From NCBI GenBank assembly GCA_035765195.1, contig DASTYC010000038.1:496001-560000 (forward strand): a DNA stretch of 64,000 nt, read 5' to 3'. The notes below the pieces were generated by a model that made no database searches, was not told the origin of the DNA, and was given only the letters and a program-made list of their open reading frames with translations. The stretch comes from CALAED01 sp035765195 (GTDB lineage Bacteria; Actinomycetota; Actinomycetes; Streptosporangiales; Streptosporangiaceae). The position numbers were made by a program, and so were the translations under genes. How positions within the stretch are numbered: position 1 is the first letter of the stretch; every line of letters begins with the position of its first letter. Of this stretch, positions 9,701-19,000 are shown one piece after another.

Positions 9701-10061
9701 GAACGCGGCGGTGTCGGCCCGCGAACGACGGGCCGAGTTCGCCATCTTGCGCGCGCTCGGCGTCAGCACCCGGCAGGTCTTCGGCATGCTCGGCGTCGAG
9801 CAGCTGTTCCTCGTCCTGATCGGCCTGGCCGGCGGCCTGACGCTCGGGCTCGCCATCGGCCGCGTCGTGATCCCGCACTCCGTGCTCACCGTCGGGGCCA
9901 CCGCGCCGTTCCCGCCGGTGCGGCTCATCGTGCCGTGGCCGCCGATCCTTGCGCTGCTCGCGATTGTGCCCGCGCTGCTCGCGGTCGTGCTGGCGCTGCT
10001 CGTTCGCTCCTTGCGGCGCCAGGGACTGGGCGCCGCCATCCGGATCGGGGAGGACCGTTGA
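6732..10061 (+). CDS. ABC exporter permease, FtsX/MacB type, with large external domains (first of pair)
   Basis: 1109 residues from GTG at 6732 after a G-rich ribosome site. It has an N-terminal membrane helix (LFAAACLTTLLATTVLVALGG), a long external domain, and a first FtsX block near residues 295-415 (LLQLLVLAGYALLLVARLLAEHR split by the charged ETAVLRARGAT loop). More membrane segments follow around 490-565, then a second external domain and a terminal FtsX block with RRAEFAILRALGVSTRQVFGM. This two-FtsX architecture is standard in actinobacterial peptide or lipid exporters of unknown cargo. The stop overlaps the next permease start (TTGA). It forms an operon with one more permease and two ATPases. 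Confidence 0.85.
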   Translation: MRGQGAPLAVRRALSEKGLFAAACLTTLLATTVLVALGGYTWAVTDSGARRTLAHSPTGQIETRIAARTTGATYAATERAVRAGVAGAYAGVPVTQAVSARGDSYTLPGERRARRPRLTTFAMYSRIEEHATLRQGRWPRPGPTGASGGVVEAALPAPAARAMKMSVGGAYTVHGRLDGRAARVRITGLFTANRADDPFWSGDPLVVRGVQALSYTTFGPLVVAPETFVRDFARAGVTVRWWVLPDVRAIEPRRFGALADGVAGLGDRLTAADRAAEYTVVTDLPRLLTRLDQASLVSRSMMAIPLLQLLVLAGYALLLVARLLAEHRRMETAVLRARGATLRQLSVLTVGEGVLLTAPAVVAAPLLAPALLRLAGSASIITDTGLRLDVTPSPAMWAAAALAAAGCALALTLPALHDVTRSHAAARATRGRGARRGVLQRAGADVALAVVAALGVWQLVRYGRPVTEQAGQAGENGQALGVDPFIVAGPALALLAGAALVLRIVPIVARVAERVTSRREALAPALGAWQVSRRPLRYTGPALLLVMAIAVGVLSVLAGVTWRHSQLDQADFQAGADLRISPARDGAGPAPLGQGAAFGALPGVTAASPVLRKRSSAGNQEVTVLAVDAAKAGALLGPRLDAPAGTVPRTVAPPAAAVPGRSDRLTIDVRIVPDGPRRDPGRLTRNRLSALVVDALGVVWTVDFGGTPGDGRFHPRTADLAALAGPGGRPGHPIAIRGFRYEYTEDVTTPPLTMSIRLRDAAGAAGAGLRPPAGSTWSGSFRPAGAGQSLQRVAADANTTDAADAADAGELTVELPRVAAATDFFRASANARLTAVLGRPGERPAEVAPPLPGIVTAALARRAGVGVGGLITLTEPYGPQPVRVTAIVPALPSTSPDDPGVLVDWRAYADRSAVMTGTDTAPTEWWAATLGDTGPAVRALNRHPSWTTEVVDRMALRRELRDAPLGAALQGAFVLGFLAALGLAVVGFAVNAAVSARERRAEFAILRALGVSTRQVFGMLGVEQLFLVLIGLAGGLTLGLAIGRVVIPHSVLTVGATAPFPPVRLIVPWPPILALLAIVPALLAVVLALLVRSLRRQGLGAAIRIGEDR

Positions 10062-12718
10062 GACCCCTTCCCGCCATCGTGCGCACGGCCCGCGTGGAAC
10101 GCGCCATCTTCGCGGCACTCGGCCTCGTCGTCTTGACCACGACCTTTCTCGTCACCGCGGCCGCGCCGCTGCTCACCGGCCGCTACGACGCGGCCGCACG
10201 CGCCGCCGTGACCGACGTGGCACCGGCCGCACGAGACGTCACCTTGACCGCCTTCGGCGAGGGCGGGCGCACCAGGGCGCCCACCGTCCGCGCCGACGAC
10301 GTCCTGCGCTCGCTCGCGGACCAGATCGGCGCCATGACCCCGGGCGCACTGCGCGCCGTCACGGGGCCCGTCGAGTACACCGTCGCCACGCGGCCGCTGC
10401 CGCTGCCGGCCGGGTCGGGGGCCGACCCGAGCCTGCCGGACCCGTCTCGCCGGCTGCTGCTGGAGTGGGATCCCGGCGTGGCCGCACGGGTCCGCTACAT
10501 CGACGGCCGGCCGCCGCACAATCCGGTGCCCCGGGCGCGGGGCCGGCCCGTCGTCGAGGCCGGCCTGGACGCGGGCACCATGGCCGCGCTGCGGCTCCAG
10601 ACGGGCGCGGAGTTGCCGTTCACGCTCGGCAGCGAGCCCGTCATCGTGCGCATCACCGGCCGGTACCACCCGCTCTCCGCCGCCGATCGCTACTGGTCGG
10701 CGCGGCCCGGCCACACCGGTCCCATCGTGCGACGAAGCACCGAAGGCACCGAATACACCGGGGTCGGGGTGCTGGACGCGGCCGGCTACCAGACCGTCCA
10801 CGACGCCACCGACACATCGTTCGACTTCACCTGGCGCCTTCCCGTTCGCCCCGACGCGTTCACCGCCGCCCGGGCCGGCCCGGCGGTCGACGCCATCGCC
10901 CGGCTCGGGGCGACCGTCACGGACCTGCAGGTCGCGAGCGGTCTGACCGGGGCGCTGGGCGACTTTCGCGGCCAGCTGCGCACGGCGCAGGCCGTGCTGT
11001 CGGTCGCGCTCACCGGGTTGTTCGCGGTGGCGGCCGGCGTCCTCGCGCTCGTCTGCCGACTGCTGACCGAGCGGCTACGGGCGCCGCTGGCGACCATGCG
11101 CGCCCGCGGCGCGTCACTGGCCCAGCTGGGCAGCGGCGTGGGTGCCGCGGCCCTGCTCGTGTCGCTGCCCGCGGCCGCGGCGGGGTATGCGCCGGCGGCG
11201 GCGCTGGTGCCCGGGACGGCCGCGCTGTCCGGTGCCCTCGCCGTACTCGCCGCGGCCACGCTGGTGCCCGTCGTCCTCGCCTGCCGGGCGCATTCCGGGG
11301 CCGGGGAGTCGGGGCGGACGGACCTGGTCGGGCGGCGCGCCACGCCGCGTCGGCTCGTGCTCGAAGGGCTGGCGGTCGCGTTGGCCGGCGCGGGCGTCGT
11401 CGCGCTGCGCACGCGCGGGCTGACCACGGGGTCGGCCGACCGCGGCGCCGATCCGTTCCTGGCGGCCGTGCCCGTGCTGCTGGGGTGCGCCGCTGGGCTG
11501 CTGACGCTGCGCGCCTACCCGTACCCGCTGCGGCTGGTCGGACGGCTGACGGCACGGGGCCGCTCCGTCGTCTCGTTCGTCGGCGTCGCGCGCGCGTCCC
11601 GCCAGAGCACGGTCGCGGTGCTGCCCATGATCGTGCTGCTGCTCGCCACGGCGGTCGCGGGCTTCGCCGGTACGGTCGAGTCGGGCCTGGGCCGGGCACA
11701 GGAACGCTCGGCCTGGATGGCGACGGGCGCCGACGCTCGCGTCGACGGCCTGCGGCTGGACGTCGCGGGTGCCGACCGGCTCCGGCGGGTGCCCGGGGTC
11801 CGCGACGTCGTGCCGGCCCAGTTCGTCGACGGCGCGACTTTCTCCTCGCCGTCGCAGGTCATCGACGTCACGCTCGTGGCCGTCGATCTGGCGGCCTATC
11901 GGCGCCTGACGGCCGGCACGCCGATCCGGCCGCCGGCGCCGCCGGCGGCGTCGGCGGCGTCGACGCGCGCCGGGTCCGCCGTCCCCGCGCTGCTGTCGCC
12001 CGGGCTGGCCCGGCGGGCCGGACCGGGGCCGTACACGGCGTCGGCGGGCGTCATCCCCGACCTGAGCATCCAGCCGGCGGGCACGGCCGACGCCTTTCCC
12101 GCGGCCGGCGCCGGCGACGCGTTCGTGGTCGTGCCGTACCGCTCGCTCGGCGCGGAGGCGACGCCCACCATGTTCTTCGTCCGGGGCACGGGCATGGACC
12201 CGGCCGGCCTGCGCCGGGCCGCCGGCGCGGACGCCGTCGTGACGACCCGCGCCGTCGTGTACGACCGGCTGACCGGCACTCCTATGGCCGCGCTGGTGCG
12301 AACGGCGTTCGGCTACGGCACGCTGGTCGTCGCCGGCTACGCCACGCTGGCCATCCTGCTCGCGTTGATCATCGGCTCGGGCCCGCGCGGTCAGACGGTG
12401 TCGTATCTGCGCACGCTCGGGCTCACGCGACGCCAGGCGCGGCGGCTGGCGGTCGCCGAGGTGGCGCCCGCGCTGCTGTGCGCGGCGGTCGCCGGCTGGG
12501 TGGTCGGCCTGCTGCTGCCGCACGTCGTCGGACCGGCCATCGATCTGCGGCCGTACACCGGCGGGTTCGCGGCCGTCGGCTACGCGCCGGATCCGCTCAG
12601 GACCGCCGCGCTCGGCGCGGGACTGATCGTCTTCGCCGGGCTGGCGATCGCCATCGAAACGGTGATCAGCGGTCGGCGGCGGCTCGGAACCACGCTCAGA
12701 ATGGGGGCACAGACGTGA
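10058..12718 (+). CDS. ABC exporter permease, FtsX type (second of pair)
   Basis: About 886 residues if translation starts at the TTG at 10058, which overlaps the previous stop as TTGA; a GTG at 10079 is a weaker alternative. After an N-terminal helix (AIFAALGLVVLTTTFLVTAA) comes an external domain, then an FtsX-like block (TAQAVLSVALTGLFAVAAG and TERLRAPLATMRARGAS), further helices, and a terminal block with VSYLRTLGLTRRQARRLAVAE. It resembles the neighbouring permease in layout and is likely its heterodimer partner. The stop overlaps the GTG of the ATPase gene. Confidence 0.83.
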   Translation: MRPLPAIVRTARVERAIFAALGLVVLTTTFLVTAAAPLLTGRYDAAARAAVTDVAPAARDVTLTAFGEGGRTRAPTVRADDVLRSLADQIGAMTPGALRAVTGPVEYTVATRPLPLPAGSGADPSLPDPSRRLLLEWDPGVAARVRYIDGRPPHNPVPRARGRPVVEAGLDAGTMAALRLQTGAELPFTLGSEPVIVRITGRYHPLSAADRYWSARPGHTGPIVRRSTEGTEYTGVGVLDAAGYQTVHDATDTSFDFTWRLPVRPDAFTAARAGPAVDAIARLGATVTDLQVASGLTGALGDFRGQLRTAQAVLSVALTGLFAVAAGVLALVCRLLTERLRAPLATMRARGASLAQLGSGVGAAALLVSLPAAAAGYAPAAALVPGTAALSGALAVLAAATLVPVVLACRAHSGAGESGRTDLVGRRATPRRLVLEGLAVALAGAGVVALRTRGLTTGSADRGADPFLAAVPVLLGCAAGLLTLRAYPYPLRLVGRLTARGRSVVSFVGVARASRQSTVAVLPMIVLLLATAVAGFAGTVESGLGRAQERSAWMATGADARVDGLRLDVAGADRLRRVPGVRDVVPAQFVDGATFSSPSQVIDVTLVAVDLAAYRRLTAGTPIRPPAPPAASAASTRAGSAVPALLSPGLARRAGPGPYTASAGVIPDLSIQPAGTADAFPAAGAGDAFVVVPYRSLGAEATPTMFFVRGTGMDPAGLRRAAGADAVVTTRAVVYDRLTGTPMAALVRTAFGYGTLVVAGYATLAILLALIIGSGPRGQTVSYLRTLGLTRRQARRLAVAEVAPALLCAAVAGWVVGLLLPHVVGPAIDLRPYTGGFAAVGYAPDPLRTAALGAGLIVFAGLAIAIETVISGRRRLGTTLRMGAQT

Positions 12719-13689
12719 TCGAGGAGACCGGCACCGTGGCATCCGACGACCTCGCCGAGCTCGAACGCCGCGCGGCCGGCGAGGCTCCGGCGTACGGCGC
12801 GGACGCCCACATCGTCTGCGACAACCTGGTCCGGATCTACAAGACCGAGGGCGTCGAGGTCGTGGCGCTGCAGGGCCTCGACCTGCTCGTCCAGCAGGGC
12901 GAGATGGTCGCCATTGTGGGCGCGTCCGGCTCGGGCAAGTCGACGTTGCTCAACATCTTGTCCGGGCTCGACGTGCCCACCGCCGGCGTGGCCAAGGTGG
13001 CGGGGGCCGACCTGCTGTCGCTGTCGGCGCGCGAGCGGCTGCGCTTCCGCCGCGAGTTGGTCGGCTTCGTGTGGCAGCAGGCCGCGCGCAACCTGCTCCC
13101 CTACCTCACGGCGGCGCAGAACGTCGAGCTGCCGATGCGGTTCAGCGGCACGAAGGCGCGGGCCCGCCGCGAGCGCGCCGGCGCGCTGCTGGACCTGATG
13201 GGCGTCGGCCACTGCGCCGGCCGGCTGCCCAGGGAGATGGCGGGCGGGGAACAACAGCGCGCAGCGATCGCCGTCGCCGTCGCCAACGCGCCGCAGGTGC
13301 TGCTGGCCGACGAGCCCACGGGCGAACTCGACACCGCCACGTCGGGCGAGGTCTTCGCGGCGCTGCGCGGTGCCAACCGCGAGCTCGGCGTGACCTCGGT
13401 CATCGTGACGCACGACCCGCAGGTGGCCGAGCAGGTGGACCGCACGGTCGGCATCCGCGACGGCAGGACCAGCAGCGAGGTCGTCCGGCGCACGCTGCGC
13501 GACGAGGCGGGGCGCGAACGGATCGTCGCCGAGGAGTACGCCGTGCTCGACCGGGCCGGGCGGCTGCAGTTGCCGAAGGCCTTCACCGGCGAGCTCGGCA
13601 TGAAGGACCGCGTGCGCCTCGCGCTGGAGACCGACCACATCGGCGTATGGCCCGATCGCGCCGGTCGAGAGGACGAGCGCGATGGCTGA
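12715..13689 (+). CDS. ABC exporter ATPase (with degenerate signature motif)
   Basis: 324 residues from GTG at 12715, preceded by GGGGGC at good spacing and overlapping the permease stop. Walker A is GASGSGKST, Q-loop FVWQQAARN, Walker B VLLADEPTGELD, and the switch is VTHDP. The ABC signature reads MAGGEQQR instead of LSGGQQQR, an uncommon Leu-Ser to Met-Ala and Gln to Glu change. A C-terminal extension of about 80 residues (RTLRDEAGRERIVAEEYAVL onward) has no ABC core function and may bind the permease or a regulator. Together with the next gene it gives the transporter two different ATPase halves. Confidence 0.86.
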   Translation: MIEETGTVASDDLAELERRAAGEAPAYGADAHIVCDNLVRIYKTEGVEVVALQGLDLLVQQGEMVAIVGASGSGKSTLLNILSGLDVPTAGVAKVAGADLLSLSARERLRFRRELVGFVWQQAARNLLPYLTAAQNVELPMRFSGTKARARRERAGALLDLMGVGHCAGRLPREMAGGEQQRAAIAVAVANAPQVLLADEPTGELDTATSGEVFAALRGANRELGVTSVIVTHDPQVAEQVDRTVGIRDGRTSSEVVRRTLRDEAGRERIVAEEYAVLDRAGRLQLPKAFTGELGMKDRVRLALETDHIGVWPDRAGREDERDG

Positions 13690-14362
13690 GCCGACGATCA
13701 CCGTGACGGGACTCACCAAGACCTACCGGTCCGGCCGGATCGAGGTGCGGGCGCTGCGGGACGTGACGTTCGAGGTGCCGGACGGGCAGCTCGCGGTGGT
13801 CAAGGGCCGCTCCGGCTCCGGCAAGACGACGCTGCTCAATCTGATCGGCGGGCTCGACGCCCCCGACGCGGGCCGGGTCGAAGTGGCCGGCCACGCGGTG
13901 ACCGACCTCGGCGAAGCCGAGCTGCTACGGCTGCGCCGCGAAACCGTCGGCTTCGTGTTCCAGTCGTTCGGGCTGATCCCGGTGCTGTCGGCGGCGGAGA
14001 ACATCGAGGTGCCGCTGCGGCTGGCCAAGGTGTCGCCGCGCGACCGGGCCGAGCGCGTGCGCCTGCTGCTGTCCCTCGTCGGGCTGACCGACCACGCCGC
14101 CCAACGTTCCTACGAGCTGTCGGGCGGCCAGCAGCAGCGCGTGGCGATCGCCCGCGCGCTGGCGAACCGGCCGCGGCTGCTCATCGCCGACGAGCCGACC
14201 GGCCAGCTCGATTCGGAGACCGCTCAATCGATCATGCACCTGATCAAAGCGGTCGTCCGCAGTGAGGGGGTCACCGCGCTGGTCGCCACGCACGACCCGG
14301 TGCTCCTCGCCTACGCCGACCGCCTGCTCGAACTGCACGACGGCGCCCTGGTCTCCGCCTGA
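13682..14362 (+). CDS. ABC exporter ATPase, MacB/LolD type
   Basis: 226 residues, starting 8 bases inside the end of the other ATPase gene. Canonical motifs are all present: Walker A GRSGSGKTT, Q-loop FVFQSFGL, signature LSGGQQQRVAIARAL, Walker B LLIADEPTGQLD and switch ATHDP. Size and motif context match the compact ATPases that drive FtsX-type (mechanotransmission) transporters. It is the last gene of the four-gene operon 6732-14362. A heterodimer with the preceding divergent ATPase is likely; this one should be the fully catalytic partner. Confidence 0.9.
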   Translation: MAEPTITVTGLTKTYRSGRIEVRALRDVTFEVPDGQLAVVKGRSGSGKTTLLNLIGGLDAPDAGRVEVAGHAVTDLGEAELLRLRRETVGFVFQSFGLIPVLSAAENIEVPLRLAKVSPRDRAERVRLLLSLVGLTDHAAQRSYELSGGQQQRVAIARALANRPRLLIADEPTGQLDSETAQSIMHLIKAVVRSEGVTALVATHDPVLLAYADRLLELHDGALVSA

Positions 14363-14430
14363 TTACTTCGGCGCGAGGTCATGTGACTACTTCTGGTCAC
14401 GCATTCAGGACTGCCGATATTCTGCCCGGC

Positions 14431-15597
14431 ATGGAAGCTCGCAGCCTCCCCGAGGCCTTCAAAATGATCATGAAGCAGCGTCGCTGCTCTCAGAACAAGC
14501 TCGCCGCCGAGATTGGCAAGGGCCAGGGCTGGATCTCCGATGTGGTCAATGGAAAAGGCGGCCTCGAGTTCGCCAAAGTGATCAAAACCCTGTCACGTGT
14601 AGGGTGGGAAGTGGTCATACGCCCGAAAAGGGAGGAGTCGGACCCCGTGAAACGCCGGGAGTTCGTGACCGCGGCCGCGTCCGTAATGTTCGTTCCGTCC
14701 CCCAAGGTCAGCCCCCATGAGGACCCTTCCTACTTAGCGGCACTCGCACAACGCGTCGCCCGCGCCCGGTACGAACATGGCGGCGGGGCGACCGCCGCCA
14801 CCGCCGTCAAACACATTCGCCGGATAGCGCCGTTGGTCGCCGGCAAAGACCAAAAACTCCAAGAGGCGGCGTCCAATCTGGCCGCCGAAACCGCCTGGAC
14901 CCTCAATGACGCCCGTCGATTCGACGCCGGCGAAAACGTCGGCGGGCTCGCGCTGACACTCGCTCACCGCAGCGGGAGCACAGACGCGCAATCACGCGCC
15001 TACAGCGTCCTCGCGAACATCAATGCCGAACGCGGCCAGCAGGACAGGGCCCTTACATTCGCCGAAGCCGGTGCACGACTCCGCGAGGTTTCCGACGCCC
15101 AACAGCAATGGATGAAGCTGCGCAAGGGAGAGACGCGGTCACACCTGCCCGGACAGGGAAACGCCGGGCGCGACGAAATCGAAACCGTGCTGGGCCTCCT
15201 CAGGGACACCGGAGGATTCCCCGGTCAATCTCCGTTCGACGTTGCCGACATGACCGGCAATGCCGGCGTCGCCCTGGCAAATCTCGGCGCCTACGACGAG
15301 GCCCAAGAGGCATTGAGCCAAGCCGTAAAGCTCTATGGCGACTCATCACCAACCACTTCGGCGCTTTGCCTGGCGCACCAGAGCATGGCCGCGCTCCGCG
15401 CCTCCCACGTGCACATGGCGGCCGACTACATGCTGACGTTGGCGCGGGTCGTTCCCCTGATCAATTCGCCCCGCGTCGACGGGCACGTGGCGAAGATCCT
15501 CACGGCATCGGCCCGATGGGGCACCGTACGCGGCATGCGCGACGCACGCGACCAACTCAAGGCGGTCGCCCACTCCCCCACCCGGGAATCCGGTTGA
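14431..15597 (+). CDS. XRE-family HTH protein with TPR-like helical domain
   Basis: About 388 residues from ATG at 14431; an upstream in-frame ATG at 14383 would add 16 residues. Residues about 8-55 form a helix-turn-helix (MIMKQRRCSQNKLAAEIGKG then GWISDVVNGK). After a short linker with KRREFVTAAASVMF, a long alpha-helical part rich in A/L resembles TPR repeats (YSVLANINAERGQQDRALTFAEAG, GVALANLGAYDEAQEALSQA). This layout is typical of actinobacterial XRE regulators that sense a ligand or peptide through the TPR. It sits tail-to-tail with the EACC1-like and CHAT-STAND genes and may regulate them. Its last 209 bases are duplicated at 20403-20611. Confidence 0.8.
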   Translation: MEARSLPEAFKMIMKQRRCSQNKLAAEIGKGQGWISDVVNGKGGLEFAKVIKTLSRVGWEVVIRPKREESDPVKRREFVTAAASVMFVPSPKVSPHEDPSYLAALAQRVARARYEHGGGATAATAVKHIRRIAPLVAGKDQKLQEAASNLAAETAWTLNDARRFDAGENVGGLALTLAHRSGSTDAQSRAYSVLANINAERGQQDRALTFAEAGARLREVSDAQQQWMKLRKGETRSHLPGQGNAGRDEIETVLGLLRDTGGFPGQSPFDVADMTGNAGVALANLGAYDEAQEALSQAVKLYGDSSPTTSALCLAHQSMAALRASHVHMAADYMLTLARVVPLINSPRVDGHVAKILTASARWGTVRGMRDARDQLKAVAHSPTRESG

Positions 15598-15612
15598 CAA
15601 ACGTATGACCGC

Positions 15613-16020
15613 TCAGCCGGCCGGGTCGTCGCCGGCCAGCAGGTCGAGAAGTTGATCCGGCGCCAGATTACGTAGTTCGACGGTGCCGTTCTGGGACATC
15701 AGGCAGACGGTCACCTGCTGGGCGGCCAGTTGTTGTGCGTGGTCGATCAGTTCCTTGGCCCTGCGCCGGCTGCGGATGCGGTCGGCCAGATCGAGCACGG
15801 CCAGCGCGGCCGACGGGATCGACACGGCGAGGGCCGCCAGCGCCACCGGGTCAATGGCCTTACCGCGGCCATGTTGCCGGGTTCCAGCGATAGTGGTCGC
15901 CTCAGGCTCGGCCACGGCAATCTCGTAGCCCCAGCCACGGGCAATCGCTTCAAGACTCCGCTTGGCCGCCTCCACGTTTTCAGCGCTGGCGCTTTCAAGC
16001 TGGACGATCATTTCCCTCAT
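15613..16020 (-). CDS. Small EACC1-like protein of a conflict system
   Basis: 135 residues. It has an N-terminal half with KRSLEAIARGWGYEIAVAEP, a central hydrophobic helix around residues 57-78 (DPVALAALAVSIPSAALAVLDL), and a C-terminal part RRRAKELIDHAQQLAAQQ then VELRNLAPDQLLDLLAG. This matches my memory of the effector-associated constant component (EACC1) proteins, small partners encoded next to CHAT or other effectors in actinobacterial NTP-dependent conflict systems. The gene overlaps the end of the CHAT-STAND-TPR gene by 26 bases (17 if it starts at the second Met), a strong sign of co-translation. Family call is from context plus appearance; a profile search is needed to confirm it. 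Confidence 0.6.
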   Translation of the reverse strand: MREMIVQLESASAENVEAAKRSLEAIARGWGYEIAVAEPEATTIAGTRQHGRGKAIDPVALAALAVSIPSAALAVLDLADRIRSRRRAKELIDHAQQLAAQQVTVCLMSQNGTVELRNLAPDQLLDLLAGDDPAG

Positions 16021-19000
16021 CTTCCGTGGCCGCGCTTTTCAACAACTCGTTGATCTGCTGAACGGCATCGGCCCAGCCGATCTTGGTAGCGGCTTCAAGC
16101 GCGTCGCCCAGCACTCGGCGAGCGCTATCGGCCTGGCCTGCGGCCATCAACAGCTGCCCTAGTACGTTGCCCACGGCGGCGATCCCGTCGGGGCGTTGCA
16201 GCTGGCCGAGGATCTGGAACGATTCCGCCAGCCGTGGGAGCGCTGAGTCGTAATCCTCTCGGCTGAGATCGATCCTGGCCAGGTCCCAACTGGCCCCGGC
16301 GATCCCGTCGAGGTCGCCGAGCTCCTTGTTGATCTCCAGCCGCTTTAGCTGCAACTCGGCTGCCTCGTCATAATCACCCCGGTCGTAGGCGATATCAGCG
16401 ATCCTCCCCCACGCGACCGCGGCAGACCGGGCATCACCAAGACGCTCGAAGACCGGCAGCTGGACCTCCCGGCGAATCCGCAACGCCTCGTCATACTCAC
16501 CCCGCTGATAGGCGATGTCAGCGACCTTCCCCCACGTGACCGCGGTCTCCCGGGCATCGCCAAGACGCTCATAGACCGGCAGCTGGACCTCCCGGTGAAT
16601 CCGCAACGCCTCGTCATACTCACCCCGCCGATAGGCGATGTCAGCGATCGATCCCATCGTCACCGTCGCTTCCCGCTCGGATCCCGCGGCCGTGAAGAGG
16701 TGTTGGGCGCGCCGGAGCAGCTGTTCGGCCTGCTCCGGTTCGCCGCGGGTGACGAGGCGGCGGGCTTGTGCGGCGATGACCCGGGCCTGGTCGAGCTGGC
16801 TGATCCCATGCTCGTCCCCGGCTGCCACCTGCTGTGCTGCCCTGTTCAGCAATGCCTCGCCCGCCTCGCCGTCGCCGCTGGTGAAGGCGGCGTCGGCAGA
16901 CATTCGCAGCAGGTCAAGCGGCACGGCCGAGCCGTGCCGGTCGAGCAGGTCGATGGCGTCCCGGCCGAGCCGGAAAGCGTCGGCGGCCGGGCCGCTGCGC
17001 AAGGTGACGACGGCACCGAACGCGCATGCCGCAGCGACCGCAGGGTCATCGGCCGGCAGGGCGAGCCGGGCCAACTGCAGATCGAGCGTCGGATCGCGGC
17101 GCGACCGCGGCGCCGCTCCGCCCCAGGCGGCGAACAGCGGCCCAACGCTTGCGGCGGCCACAGCGGCCTGCTCATCGGTGCTGAGCGGCTGGATCCGTCC
17201 GGCTGCCAGCGGGTCGGCCGCCAATGCCAGGTGCGCCGGGTCGTACAGATCCTGGTAGGGCTCCAGTAGCCCCAGTCCCCGCAGCCGCACCGCCGATCCA
17301 CCCACCTGGTCGGCCAGCACCCCGATCACCGCTTCCGGCACCGGCAAATCGAACAGCGTGGCAGCCCGCAGCAGGGCGACGTTCGCAGGCCCGGCCTCCG
17401 CCAGCAGCGCATCCAGCGCGAGATTCTCCAGGAACGCCCGTACCTCGGCATCGGCCGGCAGGTCGCCCTGCCTCAGGTACGCCTCCATCCCAGCCACCGC
17501 CGCCGCAGCCCGCTCCGCCCCCACCTGCTCCCCGTACACCAGCCGCAGGCCGATCAGGTCCTGCAACCCGGGGTTGCCCCGGCTCACCGCGAGCGCCCTG
17601 GCGGCGAGGGCGGCCCGCTCGGCCTGACGCTCCGCCGGAGTCACCGCCTGCTGTCGGCGCTGGAGCTTGCGCTGGGCCACCGGCGACAGCGGCGGCAACT
17701 GCACCGCCTCCAGCCGGGTCTCCAGCCCGTCGAGGGCGAAGGTGAACCGGCTCGTGACGAGCAGGCGGCTGTCTGTCTCCGCCGGGTCGAACGCCCGCAG
17801 CACCGCGGCCAGCACGAGGGCCTGACCTGGCGCCACCCGGTGCGGGCCGTCCGGGTCGGCCACCAGGATCTGCTCCAGGTCATCGATGACCAGCAGCAGC
17901 GGCCGCCGGCCGTCGTCACCGGCCTGCGCGCACGGCCCGGCCAGCAGATCGACCAGCAGCGTCTCGATCGCCTCCGGCCGCTCGCGCACCGTGGGCAACC
18001 GTTCCTCGATCAGTTGCCTCGCCGCCGGGTTGGCGCGCACCGCCGCGGCCACGGCGTCCAAGATGGCGGGCGCCTCGTAATGACCGAACACCACCGCCAC
18101 CGCCATGTCCGGGCACCGGTCCACGATCCGGGCGGCCAGGCTCGACTTGCCCAGCCGGCCCTGCCCATGCAGCAGCACCCCTGCCCGCTGCCCCGAACGC
18201 AACGCCCGCAACGCCCGCTGCATCTCCGGGCGACGCCCCACGAACATCTCAGCCGTCGCGACCGGGACCTCGTGCTTGCGGTCCAGGAATGTCTTGGTGC
18301 CGTGGGTGGCCGTCACCAGTGACCGTTTGCGGTTGCCCGCCACCACCGGCCCACCGCCGGCGGGCCCCAGCCACAGCCGGGCGAGATGCCAATCAGCCCG
18401 CACCAGCGGATCATCCGACCGCAGCAGCACCCGGCGGGCGTCGCCGACAGCCACAGCGACATCGGCGCGGTCGGCCAGGCCGCGATACAGCCGCTCGGCG
18501 AACGCGGTGGCCGAACGATCACCGACCGAACCGTCCCAGCCGATCACCGCCGGCACGCCAGCCGCCACCAGCGCCGTCGCCAGCGAATGCGCCACCAGGC
18601 TCCCGCCTGCCCCTGTGCCGGGCTCCCCCTTGTGACCGTTCCCCGGCGGCAGATGACCGGACGCGTCGGCACCGGTCGCGGTCAGGCACGCCGAGACGAA
18701 CAACAGCCGCGGCCCCTCCGGCAGCAGGCTCACCAGCTCAGCCGCCGGCACCGGACGGTCACCGCCCAGCTCGTCCTCCATCATCAGCACCGGAACACCC
18801 GTCCCGCCCGGACCTCCCGGCCAGCTGTTCAACCCGTGGCACGACAAATGCACCACCGGAACCCCGCCCAGCTCGGCCAGCCGATGGGCCAACTGCTCGG
18901 GGTCACCGGTGTCGTCGACCACCAGATCGACGCGGCCCTCGCCCACAGCGAGGAGAATCGCCGCCTCTTCCGCCTCGAAATCCAGCTCGGGCAGCCCCCG

